Source of the DNA: Tethya wilhelma
Taxonomy: Eukaryota; Porifera; Demospongiae; Tethyida; Tethyidae
Length of the DNA: 64,000 bases
Direction: 5' to 3'
NCBI GenBank assembly: GCA_964030475.1
Contig: CAXIPT010000054.1
Coordinates: forward strand, 1-64,000
Of the stretch, positions 46,282 through 57,869 are shown in pieces. Each line of letters opens with the position of its first letter. Position 1 is the first letter of the stretch. The position numbers were made by a program, and so were the translations under genes. The notes beneath the pieces are model-generated. The model saw nothing but the letters and a program-made list of their open reading frames with translations, was not told the DNA's origin and made no database searches.

Positions 46282-47302
46282 TTCTCAGTACGGTAGTACT
46301 GGGTACATAGGAATGGCACGGATGGCCCATTAGCGTAATACAAATATTCACGCAAATAACTCTGCAAAAACTGATGGCTTGGCACTAAAAGGCTTATAAA
46401 GCTACATTCTCTTTCTAACAAGCCTAAAAACATGGCCTAAAACCATTGCTAAGGTAGCAAACTAAAATATGACAAACCTCCAATTTTCTTCTTCTATGTT
46501 ATTTCAGCGTATCTGGAAGAATGTTCACTTTCAGAAGCTGATTCTTGAACGAACAAACTTGGTACCATTGTCTTCACGTGCTTTTGGTATCGTGTGCTCG
46601 AGTCTCCCGTTGAATGGCTAGATACAAGGCGAAAAGCGATTCTCCGTATGGCAGCCATTCATTTCTATATCATGCATAAATTTATAAGCTACTTGAAAAG
46701 TCAAATAGACGACCCTTTTCCAGGTAGACGTGTGTGTGTTATTTGGAATCCGAATATTCGCTGCCTGCCTGCTTTATCTGAAGATTTCTGGTTGTGCTGG
46801 CCTCTCTGTAACCTTTCAGTCTTCATAGACTACTGTGTTACTGTGTTATGTAGTATTCATTATAAGATGAGCAAAGCAATTAAATTTTGGTAGATACAGC
46901 TCAACCACTTCAGTACTGATAGCCTGAGCATTGATTAACTATAATATCCATGCTGATAGTGTACAAGTAACTACCATATACACACAAACTCAAATGTGAT
47001 TCGTAGAATTATGAAAAAATGAAAACAAACAAGTAAAAAACAACATTGGAAATGTAATGAGACATAGGAATGGCCAAATTGTAAAAAGAAGGCAAACAAG
47101 ATGGAATGGCTGGCAGAGTGTGTAAAGAATTATTCCTATGGGAAACATGAGGGACTCAACATGGAAAGAGAGTACTACATGCAGCCCACACAAGAAGAAT
47201 TCTGCACACACTCTGCCAGCCATTCCATCTTGTTTGCCTTCTTTTTACGATTTGGCGATTCCTATGTCTCATTACATTTCCAATGTTTGTTTTTTTTACT
47301 TG
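46282..47302 (-). mobile_element. F repeat, single arm with full head hairpin
   Basis: Counterpart of 10,612-11,500 across the inverted duplication. The terminal hairpin, arm and complete head hairpin are all present. The terminus has a one-base change (CTCAGTAC). Confidence 0.88.
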
Positions 47303-47344
47303 TAATCATTAATTTATGGTGTTCCCAGTAAGGCTTCATGAGAT

Positions 47345-49035
47345 TCAGGGACTACTCACTGAGCTGCTGCCATATTGTGAGTGATTGGTCCATTGGTCCT
47401 TTGAGGTTGAGCACTTCATGTGAAGTAGTCTTTCCTTTGCGTTTGTTCCTCTTTCTCTTTCCAGTTGCACCACACCAAAAGATGTGTCAGGAAAATTCAG
47501 TTGAACACGATGTATTAAGACAAAGATTGGTTCTGTTTCAGGTTTGCCCACTAGTCTGACATGCACATAGCTGAGAGTACCCGATAGGACTCAAAAAATG
47601 GTCTAGTAAGCTTCCACACTTTGCCTTTCATTTCTCCTGGCATATCCACCATACATAGGAATGGCACGGGTGCCCCATTAGCGCAATACAAATATTCACG
47701 CGAATAACTCTGCAAAAACTGAGCACTTGGCACTAAAAGGCTTCTTAAGCTACTATTTAGCTCTTTCTCTTTCTAACAAGCCTAAAAACATGGCCTAAAA
47801 CCATCGCTACCAACGCTAAAGTACCAAACAAAAATATGCCAAACCTTCAATTTTCTCCATCTTCTTCTTATTCTTCTATGTTGGCAAGCCTTTTCTCAGA
47901 GACCGCTCACTTTCAGAAGCTGATTCTTGAATGAATAAACTTGGTATCTTTGTCTTTAGTCGCTTTTTGCATCGGTTATTCATTTCTCTAGCTGAGTCGC
48001 TAGATACAAGACGAAAAGCGTCTTCTCCGTATGGCAGCCATTCATTTCTCTACTCATTAATAAATTCATTAGCTACTTTGGAAATCAAAGTGACGACCCT
48101 TTCCAGTTAGACAAGTGTGCGTTATTTGGAATCCGAATATTCGCTGCCTGCCTGTTTTACCTGAAGCAAACATATTATTAGAGGCTAGCCTCTAATATCT
48201 ATCCCTGAAGATTTCTGGTTGTGCTGAAGTCTCTGTAACCAGTTACCGGTACCTTTCAGCCTTGAATATTCAGGAGGTGAATAGATTACTTTGTTACATA
48301 GTTGTCAAAAATTTCATAAGAAGATGAGCAGCTGCTTCACTGACATTGCTGATATTGTAGATTATAACATAAGCTATAATATCCATGCTACAAGTAACTA
48401 CCATATACATACGAACTTAAACTGTGATGTAGAATTATGAAAAAATGAGAACAAACAAGTGAAAAAAACATTGGAAATGTAATGAGACAGGAATGGCCAA
48501 ATAGAAAGCAAACGAGATGGAATAGCTGTTTGAGTGTGAAAAGAATTATTCCTATGGGCAAAATGAGGGACTCAACATGAAAAGAGAGTAGCCCACACAG
48601 GAATGATTCTGCACACACTCAAACAGGTATTCCATCTTGTTTGCTTTCTTTTTTACAATTTGGCCATTCCTATGTCTCATTACATTTCCAATGTTTTTTT
48701 CACTTGTCCACCATTACTCTGCTACCTTATGTGGGCACTTGTCCAGGCATCCGACAATCCTAGTATTACAGCTATATAGTAAGTATCAGGAAAGATAACA
48801 CAAAGACTTTTGGCATGATTGAAAACATTTTCTGAGGGGAGTAGTGGATCCTTTCTATTAAGAAGATAGAATGGAGATTCACATGTAGTTTCCTGAACTG
48901 TGGATCCATACGCAAACAGGAGGAATGGTAGGTCCCAGTCGCTTCCATTTTCCTCTGCAATCATGTGGGAGAGTGTGCAGTTAAATTACTCAACAAATCT
49001 GTCTCTTTGGGGGTGATAGGCGGCAGTATTCACCT
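47345..49035 (-). pseudogene. Ty3/gypsy integrase, split by an F repeat
   Basis: Minus strand. The core part (49,035-48,715) reads VNTAAYHPQRDRFVE with the catalytic Glu position, then DLPFLLFAYGSTVQE and ESPFYLLNRKDPLLP. The C-terminal part (47,652-47,345) reads MVDMPGEMKGKVWKLTRPFF… and PIFVLIHRVQLNFPD, the usual C-terminal domain. Removing 47,653-48,706 and one copy of the 8-bp repeat joins the two parts. Stops and frameshifts are present, and the N-terminal half of the core is missing beyond 49,035. Confidence 0.72.
47653..48706 (-). mobile_element. F repeat with clear boundaries and 8-bp target duplication
   Basis: TCCACCAT is duplicated at 47,645-47,652 and 48,707-48,714, and the insertion interrupts the gypsy integrase. 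Read in element orientation this 1,054-bp copy starts CAAGTGAAAAAAACATTGG (head hairpin) and ends GTGCCATTCCTATGT, without the CCCAGTAC hairpin found in other copies. It is the best evidence for the family's true ends. Confidence 0.9.
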
Positions 49036-49049
49036 TCTTGACAAGTAGT

Positions 49050-49157
49050 AAAAATTTCAAAAAAATAAGTAGTGTAGGAATGGGTAGTGCGGTAAAAAGC
49101 ATTGGAACAAGGCATGTCTCAATTTCGGCACATGGCTACTTCATTTTTGATTTATTC
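49050..49157 (+). repeat. 108-bp dispersed repeat (pair with 10,497)
   Basis: Nearly identical to 10,497-10,604 and likewise adjacent to a gypsy integrase end. From 49,158 to 49,586 nothing further is recognised. Confidence 0.7.
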
Positions 49158-49587
49158 TTGATTGATATCCCTAATATGGATCTTCAGTGTCATAAATGCA
49201 ATACCATAGCTTTGTGTTGTGTTGATTCAATCTAATCAGTTGGCTAAGAAGTGGAGTAAACCATAACAATTAAGACAGGCAACTTAAACACTAAGTTTCA
49301 AAGCTTTCTAGTTTTTGCTATTTGAGATTGAAAAGAGTATCAAGGAATGTAGTACCCATGAAAAGAACCTACTTTGTGCTGTCAAAGTTGGCTCAACACA
49401 TTCTGGTTCTCTGGAAATCCTTTTCAAGTAAGTCAGTTACGAAATAAGTACATAAGTACGTTAGATGAACAAAAATGGCACTATGGTGGCTTCCCAATAG
49501 CGCTCACTACGAGTGTTGAGGAAAGTTTTGGTGCGTTTTAGGCCTTGCATGCAGTTGGTAATCTTTCAGTAAGAGCCTCTGAGCAAN

Positions 49588-50424
49588 TCTTTTTACGATT
49601 TAGCCATTCCAGTGTCTCATTACATTTCCAATGTTTTTTTTTACTTGTTCTCATTTTTCCGTATTTCTAAAAATTACATTTGAGTTGGTGTGTGTAGCTA
49701 GCTACTAAGCTAGTAGTCTAGCAAGCCAGACTCACTGAGCCAGCTGAGCTGGTACTTGAAGTCACAACTTGTTGTGTAGCCTGCTTGATACTGAAGTGAA
49801 ACACACATCTCAGTCATTTGGAGGCAGGACTCTGAGCTGTATCATAAGATTTACTTGTCTTTCTATATGTTATGATAGTCAAAGTCCTGATTCATCTCTT
49901 AAGAAGAATAACCAGGTATCACAAAATAATTCCAGGCAAATTCAGTGCATTTCATTTCAAATAACGCACACTTTTGTGTGTGGAAAGGGTCGTCAATTCG
50001 AATTTTCTAGAAGCTAATGAATTGTAGAAATTAATGGCGGCCATATGGAGGAGGCGCTTTTCGCCTTGTATCTAGCTACTCAATGAGAGGCGCTAAAAAC
50101 CGATGGCAAAAGCGACTGTACCGAAAGAAACCAAGTTCATCAGTTCAAGAATCAGCTTCTAAAAGTGAATAGTCTCTGAGAAAAGTTGAGCCAAGATAGA
50201 AAAAGAAGAATAAGAAGAAGATGGAGAAAATTGGAGGTTTGGCATATGTGTGTTTGTTACTTTAGCGATGTTTTTAGGCCATGTTTTTGGGCTCATTAGA
50301 AAGAGAAAGAGCTAAATAGTAGCTTTAGAAGCCTTTTAGTGCTACGAGCTCAGTTTTTGCAGAGTTATTCGCGTGAATTGCGCTAATGGGCCATTCCTGT
50401 GTACCCAGTATTACCGTACTGGGA
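49588..50424 (+). mobile_element. F repeat, arm with part of the hairpin
   Basis: It starts after the single N at 49,587 inside the hairpin and runs to …GTACTGGGAAT. It belongs to the same subfamily as the right arm of 17,511-19,591 (shared 'ttgagttggtgtgtgtagc'). Confidence 0.85.
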
Positions 50425-51747
50425 ATAATACTAAAATATTTTGAATAAAAACCTTTTTTCGTAGCGGCAAACTAAGAAATCTACAATATTTTAGCCTCAA
50501 ATTTAAATGGCCATATATGAAAAACAAATTTGTTTCCATGGCAACCATTGAATGTGTGTATTTGTGACCGAATTTTGGAAAACCGACCACTTCGAGCAAT
50601 CCGCGAATTTTGAGATAGCGATTGCATTGTACATTGCAGCTAGCTATTTTCCAAATTTGAAGCTATAGTTTTGGAGATATGAGCTCACATATAACGACCG
50701 TTCATTCCAATTTTACTCACTAAAATTGTAATCGAATACGTTGCTAAGTGCGAGTACACAAAATCCGTATACTATCCGTGTTACAACGAATTTATGTTTG
50801 TTGTACAATTTTCGTGTAGTATCAGCATATGCATGAAGTTAGTTGAAGCGCTAGTTAAAACTTACTTTAGGAGCCTTTTCAAAGATACAGAAGACCAGGG
50901 AACCTTCCAGGAGGATTCACCAGCGAGGTAAGTAAGTCTATTAAGTAGAATAATATAGCGGGTGGGCTGTAACTAGAATAACTAGGCTATAAATGGCGCA
51001 GAAATAAGCGCCCAATAATAAATGCATGTATCTTTACCAGTAGAAAATAGTCTAGCTAATACTTATTACCCATAATCATAAGCGCTTAGCTTCTAACCCC
51101 CACAGATTTCATTGCAAATTTATAATACACAATGTACACAACATTCATTCATTATCATGCACAGATAAACAGCTTCTGGCTTAGCCCAGCAATTCTGCAA
51201 CACTGTAGGGTGTCTTCTGATCATCTGAGGGAGATTTCTTTCTGCTAGAATCGTTTAGTTCGTGAACAATGTAATAATGAATGTATTGTTTTTGTTGCAA
51301 ATTAAATATGCATTATTGTAATGAGATGCATAGCATCATGTACTTATCAGAATAATTAATCAATGAACATGGCAACACATCCCGTGTACTAACGGGAGAG
51401 AAGCTAGCCATGGCTAAAACGCTCATATCTCAGCAATAGAAGCAGCCCCACCCGTAAAATCACGTCTGCAGCTCGTCAAGGTATGCCCCTCCCATTTGGT
51501 GCAAAAAAATTATTTTCGCGCGCGCGTCGCGTATTACGCTAAAACCGCCTATTACTACAAAAAAACTTTTGCTCGAAGTGGTCGGTTTTCCAAAATTTGG
51601 TCACATTTATGCATGTATGCTGAATCTAAATATGAAATAAAATTATTCACAATAAAGCTTAGTATTAAATACTAGTCAAAACTCTGAACACATTTTCAGC
51701 AAATTCAGATCAAGAAAAAACATGATACCTGCCTTAACTACACTGAG
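50425..51747. mobile_element. MITE family A, copy 3, inverted and truncated
   Basis: Reverse complement of about 6,764-7,045, ending in …CTTAACTACACTGAG at 51,747 without a following TA. It lacks the other end and is split by MITE B copy 3. Confidence 0.8.
50564..51604. mobile_element. MITE family B, copy 3 (ATTT target duplication)
   Basis: A 1,041-bp element with ends GTGACCGAATTTTGGAAAAC (one mismatch between the two) and ATTT on both sides (50,560-50,563; 51,605-51,608). The uninterrupted site is visible in MITE A copy 1 near 6,898-6,905. There is no coding frame. Confidence 0.9.
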
Positions 51748-51982
51748 ACCCTTCAATCTGCCTTGTGGTTAATCTCAAGGCCTACGTGGAGAAGACATCA
51801 AACATTCACAGAAGAGTTAAGGGAGATCCAGTTCCTTTATTTGTTTCCTTTCGGCTCCAGTTTCTTCATCAAGGTTGCCTGCAGCAGGCAGGGATTGACA
51901 CATCTCTATTTAAGGCACACTCTACTAAAGCTGCCTCCAAATCCACAGCCAAAGCAGCTGGCCTGTCAATCCAAGAGATTAT
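51748..51982 (+). pseudogene. tyrosine-recombinase C-terminal fragment (DIRS-like)
   Basis: Reads NLKAYVEKTSNIHRRVKGD and, after a frame change, FKAHSTKAASKSTAKAAG, which holds the H-x-x-(R/K) catalytic region of phage-integrase-type recombinases. It is an inverted copy of 55,244-55,485 and is missing everything N-terminal. It abuts a MITE A end on one side and an F repeat on the other. Confidence 0.75.
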
Positions 51983-52879
51983 AAGTAAAAAAAACACATT
52001 GGAAATGTATTCCCAGTACAGTAGTGCAATCAAAATATTCACGCGAATAACTCTGCAAAAAACGAGCACTTGGCACTATAAGGCTTCTAAAGCTTCACTT
52101 TAGCTCATTCTCTTTCTAATGAGCCTAAAAACATGGCCTAAAACCATTGCTAAAGTACTTAACTAAATTATGCCAAACCTCCAATTTTCTCCATCTTCTT
52201 CTTCTTCTATCTTGGCACGACTGACCGCTCACTTTCAGAAGCTGATTCATGAATGAATAAACTTGGTTTCTTTGTCTTCAGGTCCTTTTGACATCATTTT
52301 TGTATGTTTCTTGTTCAGTCACTAGATACAAGACAAAAAGCACTTTCTCCGTATGGTAGCCATTAATTTCTATGCTTGTGAATAATTCATTAGCTATGAG
52401 GGCAATCAAATTGACGACCCTTTCCATTTAGACAAGTGTGTGTTATTTAGAATCCGAATATTCGCTGCCTGTCCGTTTTACCTGAAGATTTCTGGTTGTG
52501 TTGAAGCCTTTGTAACCAGTTACCTTTCAGGTTTAAATATTTAAGTGAATAGACTACTTTGTTACTTAGTTGTCACTATAAAAAGATGAACAAAGCAAAT
52601 AAATTTTGTAAGATACAGCTTCAGCCTCCTGAAATATAAACATAAAGCTAGCAAGCTATAATATCAATGCTGATAGTGTACAAGTAGCTACCATATACAC
52701 ACAAACTCAAATGTGATTTGTAGAAATATGAAAAAATGAGAACAAACAAGTGAAAAAAACATTGGAAATGTAATGAGACATAGGAATGGCCAAATCATAA
52801 AAAAGGAAGCCAACAAGATGGAATGGCTGTTTGAGTGTGTAAAGAATTATTCCTATGGGCAACATGAGGGACTCAATAT
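51983..52879 (-). mobile_element. F repeat, single arm ending in a gap
   Basis: It starts at AAGTAAAAAAAACACATTGG, jumps to the CCCAGTAC end by an internal deletion, and then runs through the arm to the first half of the hairpin. The same unusual deletion junction is present inverted at 55,190-55,243. Confidence 0.82.
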
Positions 52880-52926
52880 NNNNNNNNNNNNNNNNNNNNN
52901 NNNNNNNNNNNNNNNNNNNNNNNNNN
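52880..52926. other. assembly gap (47 N)
   Basis: Again at the loop of an F head hairpin. 52,927-53,279 beyond it has no recognised content. Confidence 0.95.
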
Positions 52927-53279
52927 ATACAAACCATTCAATTTTGATACTTACCCAATTACTGACTGGTTATTGATGTGTATAGTAGTACTGTTAAACT
53001 TTTTCTGTTGCTTCCAGGCATCTTGAATACTTGCCACCTGATGTCAGCCTCTTTTGAAGACCTCTTTCTCTTTCATGAGGGCTTGTTGTGTTGTAAAAAA
53101 AACAACAAAAAAGTAGCCAGCTGTTTAGTTGTAAAGATCCCGCGCAGAATCTTCATGCGCAATCATTCTATACTTCCGGTTGAGGTTTGTGGTGATGTTA
53201 AACGACACAATTATGACGCAAATCTTCCTGCCCGCGCTCTTCGCGCGATATTCACGTGTTGCTATGTCCGACCACCCTT

Positions 53280-54218
53280 AATATCCATGCTGATAGTGTA
53301 CATGTAACTAATATATCCACACAAACTCAAATGTGATTCATAGAATAATGAAAAAATGAGAATTAAACAAGGAAAAAAAACACATTGGAAATGTATTAAC
53401 CATTTAGGGCCTGGATAATTTATGCATACTTAATTAGACTTTATGAATATTAAATTAGTTTTATCTTTTGTAAATTTTTGTTTTTGCTATAGTCATAGCT
53501 ACTGTCTTTCTTCACTAGTTTTACTTAGGTATGGTTGGACTAAGCCATAACTGTATCAATACTGTTCTAAGTTAGTATTTGTTTACTTTAAACGCTTGTA
53601 AAAATGGAAGCAGTCAAAATTCGCCAAATTAGTAGCAAACTTTTGGCTTTTTTTCTAGCTAGCAGAGGAGGACTGCAGAAGCGATTATATGCAGGTATAG
53701 CCTAAGCCTCCCTGCACCTCAGTAGCTAGCGTCAAGCTTCTCCTGCAAAGAACTAGGAAAAAAACGTGAGTTTAAAACCGATGGCCCCGATCTTGACGCA
53801 AACGCGACAATTGACTTCTAACGTGTATATCACCACACCCACTAATTAGATATCAGTCAAACTTGGTATTTTACTAGTGCACTACCTTACCTAATTGCAT
53901 AGTGAGTCTAAATCCCACAGCTCAGAATAAAAAATATGCGTTAGGTTGCAAAAAATCGCTACCGTTGAATACGCGCATGCGGATTTATCCGCTATCGGCC
54001 CTAAAGGGTTAAGACATAGGAATGGCAAATCGTAAAAAGAACGCAAACAAGATGGAATGGTTTATTGTGTAAAGAATTGTTCCTATGGGCAACATGAGGG
54101 ACTCAAACATGGAAAAAGAGTACTACATGCAGCCCACACAGGAAAAATTCTGCACACACTGAAACAGCCATTCCATCTTGTTTGCATTCTTTTTACGATT
54201 TGCCATTCCTATGTCTTA
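53280..54218. mobile_element. F repeat fragment carrying a TTAA-type MITE
   Basis: About 115 bp of arm and the first hairpin strand (53,280-53,399) continue at 54,009-54,218 with the rest of the hairpin. The interruption is the 609-bp MITE. Confidence 0.82.
53400..54008. mobile_element. piggyBac-like MITE (TTAA target)
   Basis: TTAA flanks both ends (53,396-53,399; 54,009-54,012). The inverted ends are CCATTTAGGGCC and CCCTTTAGGGCC, with further matching 'ggat(a)aat' words inside. The uninterrupted site is seen in the F copy at about 12,752-12,760. A TTAA target and CCC-type ends fit piggyBac. There is no coding frame. Confidence 0.88.
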
Positions 54219-54219
54219 A

Positions 54220-55243
54220 CAAGTGAAAAAAACATTGGAATTGTAATGAGACATAGGAATGGCCAAATCGTAAAAAAGGAAGCAAACAAGATGGAATGGC
54301 TGTTTGAGTGTGTGCAGAATCATTCCTGTGTGGGCTGCATGTAGTACTCTCTTTCCATATTGAGTCCCTCATGTTACCCATAGGAATAATTCTTTACACA
54401 CTCAAACAGCCATTCCATCTTGTTGGCTTCCTTTTTTACGATTTGGCCATTCCTATGTCTCATTACATTTCCAATGTTTTTTTCACTTGTTTGTTCTCAT
54501 TTTTTCATATTTCTACAAATCACATTTGAGTTTGTGTGTATATGGTAGTTACTTGTACACTATCAGCATTGATATTATAGTCTGCTAGCTTTATGTTTAT
54601 ATCTCAGGAGGCTGGAGCTGTATCTTACAAAATTTACTTGCTTTGTTCATCTTTTTATAGTGACAACTATGTAACAAAGTAGTCTACTCACTTAAATATT
54701 TAAAACTGAAAGGTAACTGGTTACAAAGACTTCAGCACAACCAGAAATCTTCAGGTAAAACGGACAGGCAGCGAATATTCGGATTCCAAATAACGCACAC
54801 TTGTCTAACTGGAAAGGGTCGTCAATTTGATTGCCCTCATAGCTAATGCATTATTCACAAGCATAGAAATTAATGGCTACCATACGGAGAAAGCGCTTTT
54901 TGTCTTGTATCTAGTGACTGAACAAGAGACATACAAAAATTATGTCAAAAGGACCTGAAGACAAAGAAACCTAGTTTATTCATTCATGAATCAGCTTCTG
55001 AAAGTGAGCGGTCTGTGAGAAAAGTCGTGCCAAGATAGAAGAAGAAGAAGAAGATGGAGAAAATTGGAGGTTTGGTTAAGTACTCTGGTGATGGTTTTAG
55101 GCCATGTTTTTAGGCTCATTAGAAAGAGAATGAGCTTTAGAAGCCTTATAGTACCAAGTGCTCGTTTTTTGCAGAGTTATTCGCGTGAATATTTTGATTG
55201 CACTACCGTACTGGGAATACATTTCCAATGTTTTTTTTTACTT
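54220..55243 (+). mobile_element. F repeat, single arm with full head hairpin
   Basis: It runs from CAAGTGAAAAAAACATTGG through hairpin and arm to the shortened CCCAGTAC end and a reversed 'acatttccaatg' remnant. It mirrors 51,983-52,879. Confidence 0.86.
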
Positions 55244-57357
55244 ATAATCTCTTGGATTGACAGGCCAGCTGCTTTGGCTGTGGATTTGGAGGCAGCTTTA
55301 AATAGTGATGTGTCAATCCCTGCCTGCTGCAGGCAACCTTGCCACAGATGATGAAGAAACTGGAGCGTGCGGTTTCCGAAAGGAAACAAATAAAGGAACT
55401 GGATCTCCCTCAACTCTTCTGCGAATGTTTGATGTCTTCTCCACGTAGGCCTTGAGATTAACCACAGGGCAGATTGAAGGGTTAGTATCAAACTTACAGA
55501 AGAGAAAGTCCTTAGGAGGAGCAGACCATCTTGTTTTGGTCATCCTGAACAGAATGCCTCCCTCGGTAAAGGGTCGGTAACGTAAATCAAGTGCACATAA
55601 ATCTGATGACCTGGACCCGTTAGACAGAGCAAACACGACGACCAGCCTCTTTGATATATCGGGAAGAGACAAGGCTTTCACATCTTCGACCTTTTGAAGA
55701 GCCTCTATCACCTTGCTGACCTTCCAGACCGATTAGTACCTCAGTGGAGGTAAAGTTCCCTTGCAACAACCTTAAGACAATGGGGTGTTGTCGTAACGGG
55801 AAGCCACCAACAGGTGCTAGCGTAGCTGAGAGGGCTGATCGATATGTATTAAGAGTGGCTTCCTTGAGTGAGGAACTGAGCGACTTGATTCACAAATGGA
55901 GATAGGGAACTAACTTGTTTCTCACCACACCAGCTAGACCATCTTCTCCAGGCTGAGCTGTATGATTTCTCGGTCCCTTTCCTCAATGAAGAGCAGACCA
56001 GGTCAAAAGCCTCTTCCGAAAGGCTGCTGCACGATGAGAAATTCCTGAAACCCTCCAGCTGCAACCTCTCTATTAGAGAGTGTGGGTTCCCTGCTGGGTC
56101 CTTTAGAAGGGAGTGTGAGTGATGAAGCAGACGAGGATAGTCCACCAGTCCACCAGATGAGACAGCAGCAGGGGATACCACGTCTGGGATGGCACATTGA
56201 AGCTGTTACCACAGCATTCAGGACTTGGTCTTCTTCCAATTTTCGGAGGGCTCTGCCAATCAACATGAAAGGAGGGAAGAGGTACGGTGCTTCCTGCCTC
56301 CAGCTCTGAGACATCGCATCTATTGCTAGCAACTCGGGGTCTGTTCTGAAACTGTAGAAGTCTGACATTTGAGCATTGTGGTGAGCTGCAAATGAAAATG
56401 GGCCCTACATCTGATTGAGCACTATAGGACTCAGCTTCCAGTCACTCGCGTCTCTTGTCCTCCTGTACCATTGGTGTTCTGTGCCCCTGGGATGTGCTCT
56501 GCATGTATGGTCAGATTCTTCTCTCTGCACCATGACCACACCTGTACTGCCAGATTGTAGAGGCTCCTGGTCTGCACTGGTGTTCTGTGCCCCTGGGATG
56601 TGCTCTGCATGTATGATCAGATTCTTCTCTCTGCACCATGACCACACCTGTACTGCCAGATCGGAGAGGCTCTTGGAGTGTGTGCCTCCTTTGTGGTTGA
56701 GGTAGGCTATTGCTGTGATATTGTCCATCAGCAGGAGGATGTCTACTCCACTGGCTTTTGCTGCGAAGGTCTTGAGAGCAAGAAAGGCAGCTTTCAGCTT
56801 GAGGTAATTGATATGGTGTATTCTCTCCTCGAGGGTCCAAAAGCCTCCTGTCTTCTGGCTTTCGCAGGCTGCTCCCCAGCCCTGTCTGGAAGTATCGGAA
56901 GAGATTGTCATTGCTGCTGGTGGTATCTTGATAGACCTGCCCTCTCAGATCCCTTATCCAGTATTCCAGGTCCATCCTGGCTTCCCAATCTAATTGGACT
57001 GTCAGGTCGAGATTGTGAGCGACTCGGTTCTTTAATCTCTGTAGAGCTCTGTAGGGCAATAAGGCTGACAATGTGGATGAACTGAAAAGCCCTACTAGAT
57101 GGGCTAGATCTCTGCCTTTCGCTGCTCCTTTGCACCTCAGGTGTCTGCACTCTTTCTGGATGTTGAGTAGCTTGTATTCTGGTAGTGACAAAGTCATCTT
57201 GACACTGTCGACTATGAGTCCCAGGAACTGATGAAGCCAAGACTCTCTATAGGGTCTCCATCAATCTCTTCAGCTGAGAGGCCAGGAGTTCCTTTGACTC
57301 TGCCATCAGTAGGATGTCATCGAGGTACACTATTAAGCAGATACTCAGACGAGTGTC
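55244..57357 (-). pseudogene. DIRS-like retrotransposon: RT, RNase H, tyrosine recombinase
   Basis: Minus strand from 57,357. The RT catalytic motif VYLDDILLM is at about 57,325, followed by the thumb/connection (KMTLSLPEYKLLNIQKE), then an RNase H domain (SSDTSRQGWGAACESQ; LLLMDNITAIAYLNHKGG; HIPGAQNTSAD). Next come DWKLSP and SWRQEAPYLFPPFMLI, and a tyrosine recombinase with an N-terminal SAM-like part (GTEKSYSSAWRRWSSWC), the first Arg (ALSNGSRSSDL) and the beginning of the C-terminal box. The order RT-RH-YR is that of DIRS/Ngaro elements, which insert by recombination instead of a DDE integrase. The 5' two thirds of RT and any gag are missing. Frameshifts and a 106-bp internal duplication disable it. 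The end at 55,244 meets an F repeat. Confidence 0.85.
56472..56683. repeat. 106-bp tandem duplication inside the RNase H region
   Basis: Two copies (56,472-56,577 and 56,578-56,683) differ at a few bases. The period is not a multiple of three, so it shifts the reading frame. Confidence 0.88.
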
Positions 57358-57498
57358 TATAATTGGTGGATTCCGGATTGGTGGAATGGAATGGAATACT
57401 AGAATCCTACAAGAGCATGCTCAGTTGGCTAACCACGTGCGTGCGCAGTTCAGTGTTCCCTCAAAGCCCATTTTTTTTGTTCTCAACTTCTGTTGGCC

Positions 57499-57869
57499 AT
57501 GACTGAAACAACAAATTCGAACCGCTTAGGGACTGCGAGTAGGCCAATTATTGTTGGTGACAGTGACAGTGACTTTAGCCCTGTGATGAGATCGCAAGTC
57601 AAAGTTGTACCAGGAATAAAGTACAGGTAGGTCACATAGTAGTCGTCACTGTTCGGTATGTCAAATGGCGTCTACTATCATAGATAATATAAGGTTAGTC
57701 AATGCTACTATAATATATCTTTTAACGATGTTTTTTTGTTTTTGTTCTTTTTTTTTCTACTATGTAGAGTTATGGTAAATCATTTGGACCCGGATCCGGA
57801 ATCTGAGGGCGATGAATCTGAGGCCAGTTTATCAGAGAACGGTAGTGACACAGAAGATCGTGAGATGAA
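57499..57869 (+). CDS. 5' exons of an unrecognised acidic gene
   Basis: Exon 1 is 57,499-57,626 (MTETTNSNRLGTASRPIIVG…, donor GTAGGT). Exon 2 is 57,768-57,869 after a strong pyrimidine tract (donor GTAAGT). The phases agree (2 to 2) for 76 codons. The peptide is rich in Asp, Ser and Glu (GDSDSDFS; DPDPESEGDESEAS), typical of a disordered nuclear N-terminus. A possible third exon from about 57,929 would add a short tail and stop after LQLEK. Otherwise the gene continues into or beyond the Penelope-like insertion. No family is recognised. Confidence 0.5.

Larger units (their letters stand above)
26331..47302. repeat. right arm of the large inverted duplication (interrupted)
   Basis: The parts matching the left arm are 26,331-28,118 and 43,166-47,302. 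The 28,126-43,165 stretch between them is bounded on both sides by the GGGTCATTCC terminus of the long-TIR element and contains two single-N joins. Unique to this arm are the MITE B copy at 45,221 and that 15-kb segment. Confidence 0.75.

Noticed and set aside
56678..57085. A long plus-strand frame across the DIRS region.
   Set aside because: It is antisense to the RNase H and RT motifs, which are clear on the minus strand.
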